A stretch of DNA of 64,000 nt from Rhodocollybia butyracea (taxonomy: Eukaryota; Basidiomycota; Agaricomycetes; Agaricales; Omphalotaceae), in assembly GCA_015501585.1 (NCBI GenBank), contig JADNRY010000161.1:62001-126000 (forward strand), given 5' to 3'. Positions 32,974 through 44,899 of this stretch are shown here, one piece after another (within the stretch, counting starts at the first letter, position 1; each line of letters begins with the position of its first letter). A program made the position numbers and the translations under genes. Below the pieces are notes generated by a model. It saw nothing but the letters and a program-made list of their open reading frames with translations, did not search any database and was not told where the DNA came from.

Positions 32974-34563
32974 ATGAGTCACAACGACAAACTTCACTAC
33001 AACAACACCCCCGAAATTATCAAAAACTTTCGTGAAACTTGGGGCCCCGCTTTAGTGGCACGGGATGAAGCAACCGAGGAGACGTTAGCGATAGCAGATA
33101 AAAAAATCAAGGGTTTGGATGATGAAATCAGTGAACTCGAAGCCTGCAGAAGTTCCAAATGGAATGAAAGAAAAAAATGGGAGCAATGGAAAAACAAGCT
33201 GCGCGCGTTACGATCCCCCATAAGAAAGCTCCCAGATGAACTGCTATCTGAGATACTCCAGCATCAGGATAATCTCATATACAGCCACTACGAATCGCAC
33301 AGTGACATCTTTCGTAAAGCTCCAATGACCGTCGTTGCAAGTCAGGTTTGTTTTCGATGGCGAAAGCTTGTCGAGGGATCCCCAATTTTATGGTCGAAGT
33401 TGACCGTGGATATCTCCATGCTGGCGTGGTCAAATGGCTTGGCTGTGCCCAATTTTGAAGACACCATTCGTCGATTCTTGAACAGGTCTGGCAGGCATCC
33501 TTTGGACCTCTCATTGACTCTCAACCTTCCTCCTCTGTACACGAACACGAACACAAATGCAGGGGGAATTCCTGGGCTCTTCCTTCTTGCAGAGCAAGCT
33601 TATCGGTGGAAAAGTTTTAAATATGTTGGGGAGCAGTCAGTGTGGGCTGATGAAGCACTAGCGAAAAAATTGGATTTTCCACTGCTTATGGAACTCGACT
33701 GGGAGGCCGCATGTGATATACCAGAGGCGATTGAAAGAGAGGCTTTTAATCGCTTCGTGCGGCATTCTCCAAGACTCTACTCAATCAGAGTGAACTTCAT
33801 TTCAGAATTACCACTCTCCATCTCTGTGCTTAATCTCGATTCCCTCATAACTTCGCAATCAGATTTAAAGGGAGTTTTGGACAACTTCCCCTCTCTGAAA
33901 TCCCTCGATATCAGGTTTTACGGGGAAGAGGATTCAGAGGAACCTTTAGAGCAGCAACAGATGTGTGTCTCTTGGCCTAACATCACATCGCTCAGTATCA
34001 CCCATGCTTTCAGGCAAGGGGCGTCACTAAAAGTGATATTTACATTCTTCAGTTTTCCTTGTTTGAGGGAGCTTATCGTTGACCATTCAAAATGCGAATG
34101 GCCCACTGAGGCCTTCAAATCATTTATATCCAGCTCGGGCTGTAGGATACAGTCCCTTGTTCTTGGAGGGGAGATGTATCTCGAACTATCAGATGAGGAC
34201 CTCTTTCGAACACTTCAATGTGTACCAGAACTTTCATCGTTACAACTCCATGTCCCAGATGATTATAACCCATATTCCCTTCCATCACATAGACCGTTTT
34301 CTGCGTATCTATTGGAAAAGCTCACGCTCAATGGCAAGAACCCTGATTCCGATATCATTGCAAACCTAGAAAATCTCTCTATAACTAACGTCGGGGGCGA
34401 GTTTGATGACCACGCTGCTATTACCATGGTCCAATCACGTTGGTCCAGGCCTGGACGACTGCGCACTATAAAGTCTTTCACGCTTAAATTTGCCTATCGA
34501 GAAATTGATCCCAGGACTATGAATATGTACAATGCTTTACGGATTTTGGATGGGAGGGTTTGA
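32974..34563 (+). CDS. F-box protein with leucine-rich C-terminal region
   Basis: Single-exon, 529 residues, complete. Residues about 40-80 form a coiled coil (LDDEISELEACRSSKWNERK). An F-box-like motif follows at about 81-140 (SPIRKLPDELLSEILQ, later VASQVCFRWRKLVEGSPILW). The rest is a degenerate leucine-rich repeat region (SLKSLDIRFYGEED, ITSLSITHAFRQG, ELSSLQLHVPDDY). F-box proteins link substrates to SCF ubiquitin ligases through Skp1. Agaricomycetes carry very large families of this exact plan (coiled coil, F-box, LRR), so the specific substrate cannot be inferred. Confidence 0.9.
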   Translation: MSHNDKLHYNNTPEIIKNFRETWGPALVARDEATEETLAIADKKIKGLDDEISELEACRSSKWNERKKWEQWKNKLRALRSPIRKLPDELLSEILQHQDNLIYSHYESHSDIFRKAPMTVVASQVCFRWRKLVEGSPILWSKLTVDISMLAWSNGLAVPNFEDTIRRFLNRSGRHPLDLSLTLNLPPLYTNTNTNAGGIPGLFLLAEQAYRWKSFKYVGEQSVWADEALAKKLDFPLLMELDWEAACDIPEAIEREAFNRFVRHSPRLYSIRVNFISELPLSISVLNLDSLITSQSDLKGVLDNFPSLKSLDIRFYGEEDSEEPLEQQQMCVSWPNITSLSITHAFRQGASLKVIFTFFSFPCLRELIVDHSKCEWPTEAFKSFISSSGCRIQSLVLGGEMYLELSDEDLFRTLQCVPELSSLQLHVPDDYNPYSLPSHRPFSAYLLEKLTLNGKNPDSDIIANLENLSITNVGGEFDDHAAITMVQSRWSRPGRLRTIKSFTLKFAYREIDPRTMNMYNALRILDGRV

Positions 34564-35758
34564 AAGTGGTAGTGTATTCGGAGGTTCCTTCTAAAGGAAG
34601 GAAGCAAGCAAGGAAAGAAGTGTTGGTATGACAAGTATTTCACTACTGGCTAAAAGGTATATCGTAGTACATTTTTTGGAGATACTGTAGATACTTCAAC
34701 AGTGGCTTGGAGTAATTATATTATACTAGTGAGCCGCTTTGCTGTCATATTCTCTTTCCAAGATAAGCCACAGCTTATCAGAGGAAAGATATCGAGCTAC
34801 TATTAGACCTCTCGCCGCTTCACACGAAATACTCTCAAATTCGCGTCATTAGACTCGGAAATACTCATATTATCAACGGAAGTGTTATGAGATGGATAAA
34901 TTTCACGCGATTTCGCACTGTTTCCTTCAGTCCTTCAGTGACAGTTGAACGACTTATCTTCGCTAACTACATGCCGGCTATTTCATATTAGGCTTTGGCC
35001 TTTGGTATAGTTTTCGTAAATAGGTTAATCAAAAGCATTCTGCATTCTTTTCTGCACAAAAAAAAACCAGAGTAAAGTGTACTGAACTCGCGACCACGAC
35101 CTAAGCACATTGATTGAGTTACTGTGGTCCAAAAACATCAGTTCCCGTCACTCTACAGATTTGATGATTACTTTATAATGATTCTACTCAGATTGATCCT
35201 TTTGCGAACAGGGCTCGAATACTGAGCAGAATGTTCAGAACGGCGAGTGTGGTTTTTGCATCAATCATCAGGAGCATATAAAATATGTATTGAGACCGCT
35301 GAGATTACTTCGGAAGGTTATTCACTATTCTAATAACAGGCCAAATTTTAATTCCTACAAGAATCCGTAAAGTATTCATGAAATGGCAAGAAGCAAAATA
35401 ATGAGCGATAGGCGAGAGATTTGGCGGCTAAGCGCCCAGTTGCACTTCTTCGGACACTGCCCGACGCAGGCAATAAAATGCAGGAAATTCAAGGTAGAGA
35501 TTTCATCTACTACAAACTGATCCATGTATTCAGAAGTTTGAGTAGTATCTAGTCGTTGCGAACTCCCCGACTCTGACCGAAGGGAAGAGAGGGTCTTGTA
35601 CTGTGCGATCGAACTAAAAAAGCGTGTGAAATATCAGATAAAGAAATAATTTCTCATCACGTTATTTCAAGCTCCACTGTAGTGGGACTATAAGGGCTTG
35701 CAAAGTCGAAGTCTCCTCGCTCAACGACCACGTCTAAGATCTAGAGCCTGTTGAAAAA
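34564..35758. other. Intergenic, nothing assigned
   Basis: AT-rich, with frequent stops in all frames. No repeat partner, RNA gene or coding signal is recognised across this 1.2 kb. Confidence 0.5.
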
Positions 35759-36618
35759 ATGAATAATCTTGCTTTACTGTTTCAATCGTTACAATGCACA
35801 ATTCCTATTTGGGCACAACCTGTGTCATCAAACTTGCGACAGGAACAACTGCAGAAATTGCCAGTATCTGATTTATTGGATGCACCATTTATGCACATTA
35901 CTGATACTACACCATTGATTACGCGTAAAGCAGCTATTCATGCAGTGGAAACACGATGTACAAATATACTTGTTCCATTTACTGTTCTGCCACAGAACTC
36001 AGATTTGTTTAAGAATGTAGTTTCCAGTTATCAAAGTGAGAAGTGAGATCGGAAATCCATTTACATCAGCGTTGATGAACGCAGTACCTATGTCACTTCC
36101 AGTAACTACTCATATTCTTTCGCAGCCTGATATACTCAAAGATATTCAGCAATTAATCGCTTGCAGTGAAGAAGGTGAGCAACTGCAGTTCATCCGAGCT
36201 GTAAACTTACAAATGCGATTGAATGATGGTGAACCACTGTATAGTACGACTTCAATATACAGTGCTATATATACTCGTTCTAAGTTTCGCGATGTATGCC
36301 TCGCGAAAAGTTTTCAGCGTGATTTTACATCACTTTATTCGATATCTGTGTACAATTTACTGACCATGTACCTCAGTAAATGCAGTGAACAATGATGGTA
36401 TTGACGCAGTGAATACTGTCGAAGATGTTTTGATTTGTCCAAATTTTATTCCTTACACTAAGAAACTCATTAACCTATATAAACCAGTAACCTATGTAAA
36501 CTTTGCAACTGTAATCAAAATTTTTTTTCCAGGTTTAGCTACATTTTTGTTAACTGTATCGAACACTGGCTCACAATACACTAGCATGAGTCGGGGATTG
36601 CCGCACCAGCGGCGCTAA
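35759..36618 (+). pseudogene. AT-rich coding relic in three consecutive frames
   Basis: Three frames follow each other with almost no gap: 35759-36046 (MNNLALLFQSLQCTIPIWAQ), about 36036-36395 (IGNPFTSALMNAVPMSLPVT, RSKFRDVCLAKSFQRDF) and about 36385-36618 (DAVNTVEDVLICPNFIPYTK). The frames switch within a few bases at about 36036 and 36385, without good splice sites, as expected for one roughly 280-residue protein broken by two small indels. Codon use is strongly A/T-ending, unlike the neighbours. No family is recognised. Confidence 0.45.
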
Positions 36619-36725
36619 CGATTATTAGCAATTTATCAAAAAGACTGCACTATTGACGTCAGTCAAGTCAGGTCAGGTGGCGAGCTACGACGCCCACAAT
36701 GTTATACAGGTCACATGGTTCCACC

Positions 36726-39295
36726 ATGAGCAGCGACATCGAAAACATCGAAAAGAGCGAAAACATCAGCGAAAACATTGAAAACAACGAAAAAATCGAA
36801 AACAGCGATGATATCTACCGGGTCTTCTACGATGTTAACGGGACGCTAGAGCGCAATCCTGTTATCTACCGCCGCAAGGAGATCCCGTCGTTAGTTGTCG
36901 ACCTTGTTATCCGCGAAATCATATACCCTCGCATCTGTGAAAGACACGGCTACACACAGGCAGATGTCGAACAAACAGATATCAGCGTTTACAACGTCTC
37001 CGCGGAGGATTTCAAGGCCATTTGAATTCAGGCCAAGAGGGACTCAGCCGTAACCCTTCCTACGAATGGTTTGGTTGAAGATGAAGATGAAATTGGTAAA
37101 CGCTGCCTGGTGGTTTTGCGAGATCGTAAGTAGTTTCCAGCATCGCTATAGGAGCAGAGGCTCATCATGTCGCAGGCTCCGTGCTGCTTGATTTGGGAGA
37201 GGGTCCGCACTTGCGCTCTTTCATCCATATGGCCGACTTGCACAAATTCCAACAGGTAGACTTGCACCATAACGAAATCATACGCCTAGCGCAGGACAGC
37301 TTGCCAAGCTTTGTCAGGACATTCCTCGAGACTCTTGGCAGCAAGCGCTTCTTTCCAGAAGATGTAAGGCTTACCAGGGATGCGTTACGGCTCGTCACTA
37401 ATTTTGATTTAAACCGAAGGAACACGCGCGGCTTTTAAAAGAGCTCGAAAAGACAGGCCACCAGACTACCAAGCTCTTTGCTGCTTCAGACGTCTCTATC
37501 GAAGACAGCGCCGTCTCTCTCGAAAACAGCGCTGTCTCTCTTGAAAACGCCGTCCCTCTCGAATCTCTCGAAAACAGCATTGTCTCTCTCGAAGACAACG
37601 CCGCTCTCCAAGCCTCCGCTCGCGAAGTTGACCATTACATCTCTTTGCATAAATTCCTTGTTGCTCTAGATCGCATCTCCACCCTAATCCAGACTAATGG
37701 CCTTCAGGAAGTCACTTCGCGGGTCTTTTTTGTAGATCTAGGTATCAATTTACTCCTGAGCATGAAGAGCTTTCGCCGGGATCGAAGAGTAGCCATCTAC
37801 CCGTACGTTGAGCCTACATCAGCCTTCGTCAGCTGAAGCTTATGTCGGACGTCTGCTAGCTCAACCAAGCCTTGGCCGATTAAGCAGCTAGTGCTTACTG
37901 TTGTAGATCAAACACCGCCCACATACTTCTCCTATAAGCCGAAAAGCGATTTTGGCATTTGGGAGGTTTTGCCGCGACTTTTGACTGAAACTCAATCCCA
38001 AGCGGACAAAGAAGATTACTATCGGCTGCTTTTGCAAGGAGGAAGCATTGTACGGCTTGTGTCCGCGGTCCAGAAGGAGGACGAAAAGCCCAGGCAGTTC
38101 ATTCTTCCCTTGGTATACGTCGACCAGCTCTGGCAAGATGTAAGGTTTTTGCTGATGTTTCAGCAAGACGGTGAGGTTGGTTGATAGCAATTGAGGGACA
38201 TAACGAAGCCCTGATTGAATATTTTAGGTCTGCTACTTTGAAAAGGTGTTCGATCTTACCCTGATGGACGATTCGCTCTGCTTCTTACTACACCTATATA
38301 ACCTCCTGGACTACATCCGCTCTGTCAATGATGAAGCCTTGCGAAACCATGTCAGCAACGCATTTGCCAGACTCTCCAGCATTCAGACCAGCGGGTCGAA
38401 GACTCGGTTTAAACGTAAAACTGAGGACAACAATCAAAGTCCAAGGAAGCGGAATCGTGATGAAGAAAGTCGGCAGATTGGGGAGCTGGCGAGGCAGCAC
38501 AGGTATAGGCTTGAAATTGAGCACGAAGTAGGCTTTAATCGCTCTCAGTGGCGAGCTCCAAGCTGAATTTTGACAGGGCTCAGGCGTTCACTTCGGCACC
38601 TCTCCAGATGGCATTAAGGTTGCGGTAAAGAGGGGGTGCAGTGTAGAATTGGCGATCTATGACTACTTGCGCGAACTCAAAGATTCTCCGCGCTACGTTC
38701 TGCCCATTTTCGATGTTCTGACCACCCCCACTGCCTCCTTCCTTGTCTTTCCATGGCTGGAGTCAATGCGCGATGTCATTAACAGCAGCAGCAAAAAGCT
38801 GTCGTCCAACGATTTCTTGGCGTTGAGCTTGGATCTGGCTTCAGGCCTTTGCTTCTTACACAGACATCTCGTGGCGCATCTCGACGTCAAACCAGACAAC
38901 TTGGTGCTTGCCACAGACCACCCAGACAGCCTGATGTTTTTTGCGACCCAACCTGTTCTCAAAATCATCGACTTTAACTTGGCAGCCCGCGTTGCGCGCG
39001 AAGATGAGCTGCTCACCCTTTTCCAAGGGACGGAAGGGTACATGGCTCCCGAGGTATGCCGTGGAGAGCCGTTTCTCCCATTCAAGGCGGACCTCTTCTC
39101 TTGCGGCCGAGTGTTCCTGGATTTCTCCAGCGTATGCGCGGCAGTGACCAGCAAACGGTAGTAGCTTTTGCAGAAGGCTTGACTGCTGATGACCCACAGA
39201 AGAGGCCCCACCTCGAACAGTGGCTCTCTAGCTGCTCTGTCGCGTCCTCTCGTTTGAAAGAATCTCCGACTCTTGCTCAAGCTCATCTTGCTTGA
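36726..39295 (+). pseudogene. Protein-kinase-like gene with frameshifts
   Basis: The N-terminus is Glu/Asn/Ser repetitive (IEKSENISENIENNEKIENS). A middle region of unknown type includes SVLLDLGEGPHLRSFIHMAD and FGIWEVLPRLLTETQSQADK. Between 37490 and 37600 there is a repeat SVSLENS-like stretch (AVSLENSAVSLENAVPLESL). The C-terminal part is a kinase fold: VAVKRG (Lys), HLDVKPDN in place of HRDxKxxN (about 38878), DFN in place of DFG (about 38966), then TEGYMAPEV (about 39040). Two frame slips without splice sites, near 37400-37415 and 39125, suggest inactivation. The altered DFG (DFN) also questions metal binding. If sequencing errors explain the slips, it would be a divergent Ser/Thr kinase. 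Confidence 0.6.
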
Positions 39296-39951
39296 ACACG
39301 GCATACGCGTTTGTAGCATTTGGCCAGCTGTGAACGCTGAAAGCGTCTTCGACCTGAGGCTGGTTTCTATCGGGATTTGAGACCCTGACACGGCCGGAAT
39401 ATACAGCGTTTGTCTCGTTCAAAGCTTGCTAATAGCCGCTATATGGCGTACTGCGCTGATTTGTGATTTGTATAATTGTTTTTGTATATCGTCCTCGTTT
39501 TACAGCTGCGCTCTTTTTCTGATTCGTACTTTTTTTTTGCAATTTGTTTTTTTTGTATACTACCTCGCTAGTTTTATTGTTGTGCTCTTTCTTTTCAAAG
39601 CACCTTACCATGATTGGTAAACAGGCTGGATATGTTTATGAAGCGTATGAGGCGTTGATTGAAGCGCGTGGACGCATGCAAGCACCGTTTTCTTCGCCGC
39701 AAGCAATAGCAAGAGCAAGCTCTTAGGTGGGTGACCGCAAGTCATAAAGCAGTGACACCGCTCCAGCTGTGAATGACCCTGTGGGGAAGGATAGTATCAT
39801 CGGAGTAAAATACAGTGATAAGTAGTGCTAGCTAATGGGTTGCGGGATTTCAATGAAGCGTTAAAGCATTTAGCAGAAAAAGAAACGGATAAACGCTTGA
39901 AGCAAGAAAGATAAAAGAGTGGGAATCTCGATGACCGCTGAGGTCTCAACG
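39296..39951. other. Intergenic, T-rich stretch
   Basis: 39460-39600 is rich in T runs. There is no gene or repeat partner up to 39951, where the duplicated Zn-cluster segment begins abruptly. Confidence 0.45.
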
Positions 39952-40762
39952 CCCGATTGTCAAAGGAACCCAAAGGTTGAACGCGTTGCTTGGAGTACAC
40001 TATCAGTGATCAAACAGATAGCAAGTTTAACGTATGCCTACCAGTGGCAGCGACCGATGGGCCTGCTGGAGAAAGGGGCCAAACGTACTCTTCGAAGTCA
40101 AAAGACAACGGTGGCAAGGCAACGTAGTGGTTGAGCTGGTCCTGAGAAGGCCAAGTGGGAAATTCCCCTGGTGGATTCGTCTCGGAAAAAAATTGGGAAT
40201 GATGCGAAGCAGAATCTTCAACGGAGAGCGCGAAGCTACGACCAATATCTTCCATTCTCGTATCAGGGTATTCTTCGGGGTCAGTGTCAGTAGACGCGGG
40301 GGTCGAGCGTCGAAGGAGCTCTTCCCGAAGGCAGAGGCTCTCTTCCTTGTGGCGGAGGCTCTCTTCCGTGTCGCTGAGAACTTTTAGCCTGCGAGTGACT
40401 CGCCGTTCTATGGCATGGAGGCTTTTTTGCTCGGTTTCGGACTGAGTCCCCGCATTATACCATGACGATAAAGTAGCATATTGCTCATCACTTATATTTA
40501 TAGTTTCTTGCACCCTGATCTTCTGGAGGATGGCCACCCTCGTTGCCTTTCAATCGGCATCGGTCGCATACCTGGTTGTAAGTATTAGTAAATAGGTATG
40601 CCAAAATGTTTTGGATACGAACGAGATGACTGTATCGCATGTTTAAGTAGCGTCGTTCTTCTTTCGTGCCGCGTTTTTTGATCACTGTCTTGAATCTTTC
40701 TTTCATTTCATCACTGATTTCGAGAGTCTCCTCATTCAATTTCTGTATAGGAGTTTCCGACA
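39952..40762 (-). repeat. 811-bp segment identical to 49287-50097: truncated Zn-cluster-family gene
   Basis: This block matches 49287-50097 with offset 9335. I saw no base difference by eye. It carries the 3' part of a minus-strand gene related to the intact Zn2Cys6-like gene at 61880-63691. Shared features: a frame ending in TLEISDEMKERFKTVIKKRG, a possible intron with GTATCC...ACCAG, one CxxC (CDRCRLKG), and then, out of frame, KIRVQETINISDEQYATLSS. The 5' end of the gene is missing because unrelated sequence starts at 40763. Confidence 0.88.
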
Positions 40763-41473
40763 GCGACTTCTCCGTTATTCCGAGAGGCTCGTTCAGTTCT
40801 TGCTATCGCCATTCCCACCGTTACCAACGCTGCTACCCGTGCCCAAGTTGCTCTTCGTACGGTGTTGGAGGATTTTGATTCCCAGTTCCCCGAGGTTCGG
40901 AGTCTTCTGGAGCGTAGCTTGAGTAGGCGGATGGTGCATACCCTATCTCGTAATTCTGGGTTTGAGTCCATTATCTCCGCCTCGGAACCAGTGTTCGATT
41001 ATGACAGGATAATCCGCTATGGGGATGTGGTGGAATCGGGTGCCGAGCTTTTCCCTTTAGAGACGTTAAGGGACACTCAAAACCCTTCTTTGCGGGAAGC
41101 AATCCGTTCCCTCCTGTCGAAACTGCAGATCGAGTCCTATACTCCCGCCTCGCCTCCTCCCATCGCCTCAACCCCACCTGTCTCGCCCAGCAGGTATTCC
41201 CCTATCGCCAATCCTTCGCCCTCGCTTCCTACGCCTGCCGTTGCCTTACCTGTCCTCCAACGTCCACCCGAGGCAATCGAAGAGATCGAGTACATGGGCG
41301 ATGCACAGATTTCCGGCTTGGACCCTGGGGTTGATGAGGAAGAGGTCGATAAGGAAAGCGAAGAGGATGCTGAAGAAGGAGTCAGTACTCAACTGCATTC
41401 AGAGCCTGCAGGGCAACGCAGGGGAAGTGCCAATGGAACTGGTGTCGATTGTGACGGAAATGAATCTTCGTGA
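40763..41473 (+). CDS. 5'-truncated unknown ORF with acidic tail
   Basis: An open frame enters from the duplication junction and continues to 41473. It reads REARSVLAIAIPTVTNAATR, then FPEVRSLLERSLSRRMVHTL, a Pro/Ser-rich linker (PASPPPIASTPPVSPSRYSP), and an acidic region (GVDEEEVDKESEEDAEEG). No start codon of its own is convincing, so the beginning was probably lost when the Zn-cluster fragment was joined at 40762/40763. Family unknown. Confidence 0.45.
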   Translation, partial: ATSPLFREARSVLAIAIPTVTNAATRAQVALRTVLEDFDSQFPEVRSLLERSLSRRMVHTLSRNSGFESIISASEPVFDYDRIIRYGDVVESGAELFPLETLRDTQNPSLREAIRSLLSKLQIESYTPASPPPIASTPPVSPSRYSPIANPSPSLPTPAVALPVLQRPPEAIEEIEYMGDAQISGLDPGVDEEEVDKESEEDAEEGVSTQLHSEPAGQRRGSANGTGVDCDGNESS

Positions 41474-43095
41474 TGCGGTGTTTCCTTCATTCGTGCCCAT
41501 CCCCAGAACCCACTGTTTCTTCCTTCTAGTGAACCCACCAAGCAACAAAAGTTGAAAAGAAAAAGTTAATCCGATGGAAACGTTGGTAGAAAAGGTTCAG
41601 GAAGTTGCTTGTTCGCCGAAAGTTCGTGCCGTGAACGGAAAGTCACTAGTAGCTGCATGCGATGGAATCGATCTTTACACTTCGAAAACTCTATCGTTCG
41701 CTTTCACCTCTTTCACACGTTCTTCCTTTTTCCCGTTCACTTCCATTCCCTACTTTATCCTCCCTTTCTCCCCTGCGGCGGCGCCCTGCCTCTTGGACTC
41801 GCTAGTAACAGCAATTTTATCAGTGATACTGGCACGTCACATCATTGATACACATTGATACAAATTAATATTAACTCGCTTCTCGACTCGCTGGCCGTTC
41901 CTAGCCGTTCCTTCATCTATCGACGCATCCTATCCACTCGAAATGCATTTTTACAGGACCAGCATATCTTCTTTTCAGAATCACAGAAAAGTGCCGTTTC
42001 ACATCACATTTCGGTAGAATATATCAATACTAAAAGTGGGTTTTTCATATTAATTGATATCTGTCCAGAATTCCTTGTTTTCAATGCGATATTCATTGCA
42101 TTAGAAAGTAGACATTTGTGTATGAAAGCCAGAATATCATAACTTGGGCTGCTTTAGTTGAGTGGACGTGTCATTAAGTTTCAATATGCACGAAAGTGAG
42201 ACTGAAGTTTACTATTTCAGCATCTGTAACTGAAAATCGCTAACGCGTCCAAGGTCTGACGGAGGTACGCCGAACGATTTACCGCTATAGCTCATCAAGG
42301 CATGAGGTCAAACTGGATCCGGCCTCAGAGACGAGATTTTGGGGGACGTAGCCCGAGGTAGGAACTTGTTCCACTGTATGTAAAGGAAACCCAGAAGAGA
42401 TGGGTGGAGGAAATACGAAAGTCCAAGAGCTACGATACATAAAAACCACTGGCTTCCGAGGCGTGGAGGAGCGCGGAATGACTACCACATTCAGATACCT
42501 CGGCTATCCCTGTCTCTGTTGAAGATTTAGACCCTTTCGCGAACGTACTCCTCTACGAGACTGAGGGCACATTAGATCTAAGAAACATTGCGAAGGGTCG
42601 CGATTCGAAAATTGATGGACAATGCGTCAACTGTTGACCTAGATCTAAGGATAGATAAGGAACAATCCACGAAAATAATGATGCTGGTTAATCACTACAA
42701 ACTTTCGTCTAGGTCACTACTCAACATAAAGGTTAAGGTTGGACCCTGGCACTGGCGGAAACGGCACCAAAGATGGTGCAGCAGCTTCCAGTAATGCGAC
42801 TACTCGTAGGCAAGACCAGCGCCAGGTTAAACGGAATCAGTGAGTTCATCATACTTATTATGTTCGCGAAGGAACATAGAGAAATTTCCACTAATCTGTC
42901 AATACATCGTCTATTCACCATCACCACAAGGCATAAATTTATCTTGCAACAGGGTTTAACAACCAAATTAGTACTGGGAGCCCCACTGTATGTATTCTAA
43001 ACAAGAAAAGTCCAGGGCAAGATAAGTACAAAGCATTTACTATCTACAGCGTACCCAACAAATCCAACAAAAGAGGCAGACAACAATAAGCCAAA
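41474..43095. other. Intergenic, no gene supported
   Basis: Only short frames. 41700-41860 is pyrimidine-rich and 42000-42120 is AT-rich. No repeat partner elsewhere in the window was seen. Confidence 0.45.
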
Positions 43096-44899
43096 TCATT
43101 CCCACTCAACCACTTCGCTGGCAGAAGTTTCACTGGCAGAAGAGCGGCGAAAAAGTCTCAAAAACTTTTTGATGCCAGTAAAGCGTTTGGTGCTATTGAC
43201 GCTGTCGGCCATCCCCCGTGACCGATCACTGTCCCAACTCAGCGCGCTCCTCGAATCGAAACCAGCAAAGCTATCTGTGTCGTTTGTTTCAGCTGAGAAT
43301 GATAAGTCTACGCGCTCAGCGCTTTCCACTACTTCATCAGGAACACCTTCAGGGTTGGTGCGCGTAACCCCCGAAGTCCCCAATTGTCCAAATTCTCCAG
43401 ACCCACTCCCTTCTGCACTTTTGCCACTGTCAGGGTGAGCGCTTCCACTGTCATTTCCACCACCCCCACCCCCATCTCCATTGCCCTCATTGCTACCACT
43501 GTTGCCCTCACTATTTCCCTCACTACTGCCTCCACTGCCTCCACTGTCACCTTCGCTGCCACCTCCGCCGCCACCTCCGCCACCACCTCCAGCATCATCA
43601 GGGAAGGTGAAATTTCGCCCGTCCTTGCGCATTAAGCAGCCAAATATAATCGCCAGGCGTACGTTGGCTAAAAATTCTGTATCGTGGTTGCCTGTGTAGA
43701 CATTGAAATTTCCAAGGATTTCACTGTCAGAATATCGGTCAGGAGCAGCTTCAGTTATTATCTTCCAAAAAGGTTGGGATTGAAGAGAATTGTGAAGGCG
43801 GGCAATGACAAGCACTGGACTGGCAGCGATTTCGAAGATGATTCGAGTGATGTCGGCAAAGATTGAGGAACGTGGGAGTTTGCCTGCCGGATCTGGTTTT
43901 TCCTCTGAGAGTCGGATGAGATGGAGAGGTGGGCAATCTTTATTTCGGGCAAATGACACCCTGTGGAAGTTCCCATCACACTACATATGCTGATGAGTAT
44001 AACAAGATACGCAGTCATGCTGAACTCTCACCAATTCAGGGCTGAACTGACGTAGCAGTGATAACCAGTCGACAGCCGGATTCTTTCCATCTTCATACCA
44101 ATCTAGCAGAAAAAGAAGGTACTTTTTTACTGCGTCCATCGTTTTGGGGTCACGGAGATAGAGATGAAGAAACTTCCTGTCCCAAGGTGTGTGGACCTCA
44201 CGCCCAACTACAGATATCACGTCAACAACAAGCGCATCAGCAGATTACAAAATCCGTACGAGGGAACGCATTAGCCCGCGAGTTGGATCCTAACCAGCCT
44301 CCACAAGCATACATGATTTTTAGCAGCTCGTCTGCTGGTGTCGAAGCTTCGACAACGTGACAGAACTCATAGGATATACTACGTCTGGTTACAGAGCAAA
44401 ACAGCTTCTTTTTCCCATGAAGAAACGCGTACGTTAACGTTCGGACGGTCTCATGGGAGGAGGAGGCTGTAGAGAGTCGTCCGTTTGAACGATTGCCCGG
44501 AGATTCCGAAAATTTACGAATGGTGGCCAGCACAATCCTTGGAAATTTCTTGGCTTTTTCCACCTCCTCCCGCTTCTCTTTCTCCTCCTTCTCATCAGCG
44601 GCGTCAGCGACGGAGTCACCTTGGAAGCGATTACTTTGCTCCCTTATTGCTTTGAAATCGGCGATCATGAAAGGAGTCGGTTGGAAGAGCTGAACCGCCT
44701 CAGGTATCGTTGTGGACTTGCACCATTGAGGCATGTTTTCTTTGATTGAGATGCTGGTAATCTGGAGAGGTGACTTTCCAGGATGATCTTTTTGTATGAG
44801 ATAGTGTTTGTAGTGAGTGGTAGAAACCCAAACTTTGTCGGTTTCAGATGATATCAAATCAGCGACCGTTGGTTTTTTCCTTGGCCTGAGGGACACCAT
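43096..44899 (-). CDS. HNH-endonuclease-like protein with Gly/Ser-rich linker
   Basis: Three exons on the minus strand: 44260-44899, 44032-44207 and 43096-43980, with GT-AG introns of 52 and 51 nt; 1701 nt, 566 residues, phases consistent. An N-terminal region (MVSLRPRKKPTVADLI) is followed by a Lys/Glu stretch. An HNH-type core then follows: LFCSVTRRSISYEFCHVV (His about 181), GSNSRANAFP (Asn about 206/210) and, across the first splice, GREVHTPWDRK (His about 219). The order H...N...H before WD resembles HNH_2-type proteins abundant in mushroom genomes. The C-terminal half has a poly-Gly/Ser/Asn linker and ends FLRLFRRSSASETSASEVVE. Nuclease activity is inferred, not shown. The start at 44899 avoids an upstream hydrophobic in-frame extension. 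Confidence 0.75.

Noticed and set aside
43329..43635. Several ORFs on both strands over the Gly/Ser-rich linker
   Set aside because: Low-complexity coding sequence leaves other frames open; the HNH gene frame accounts for the region.
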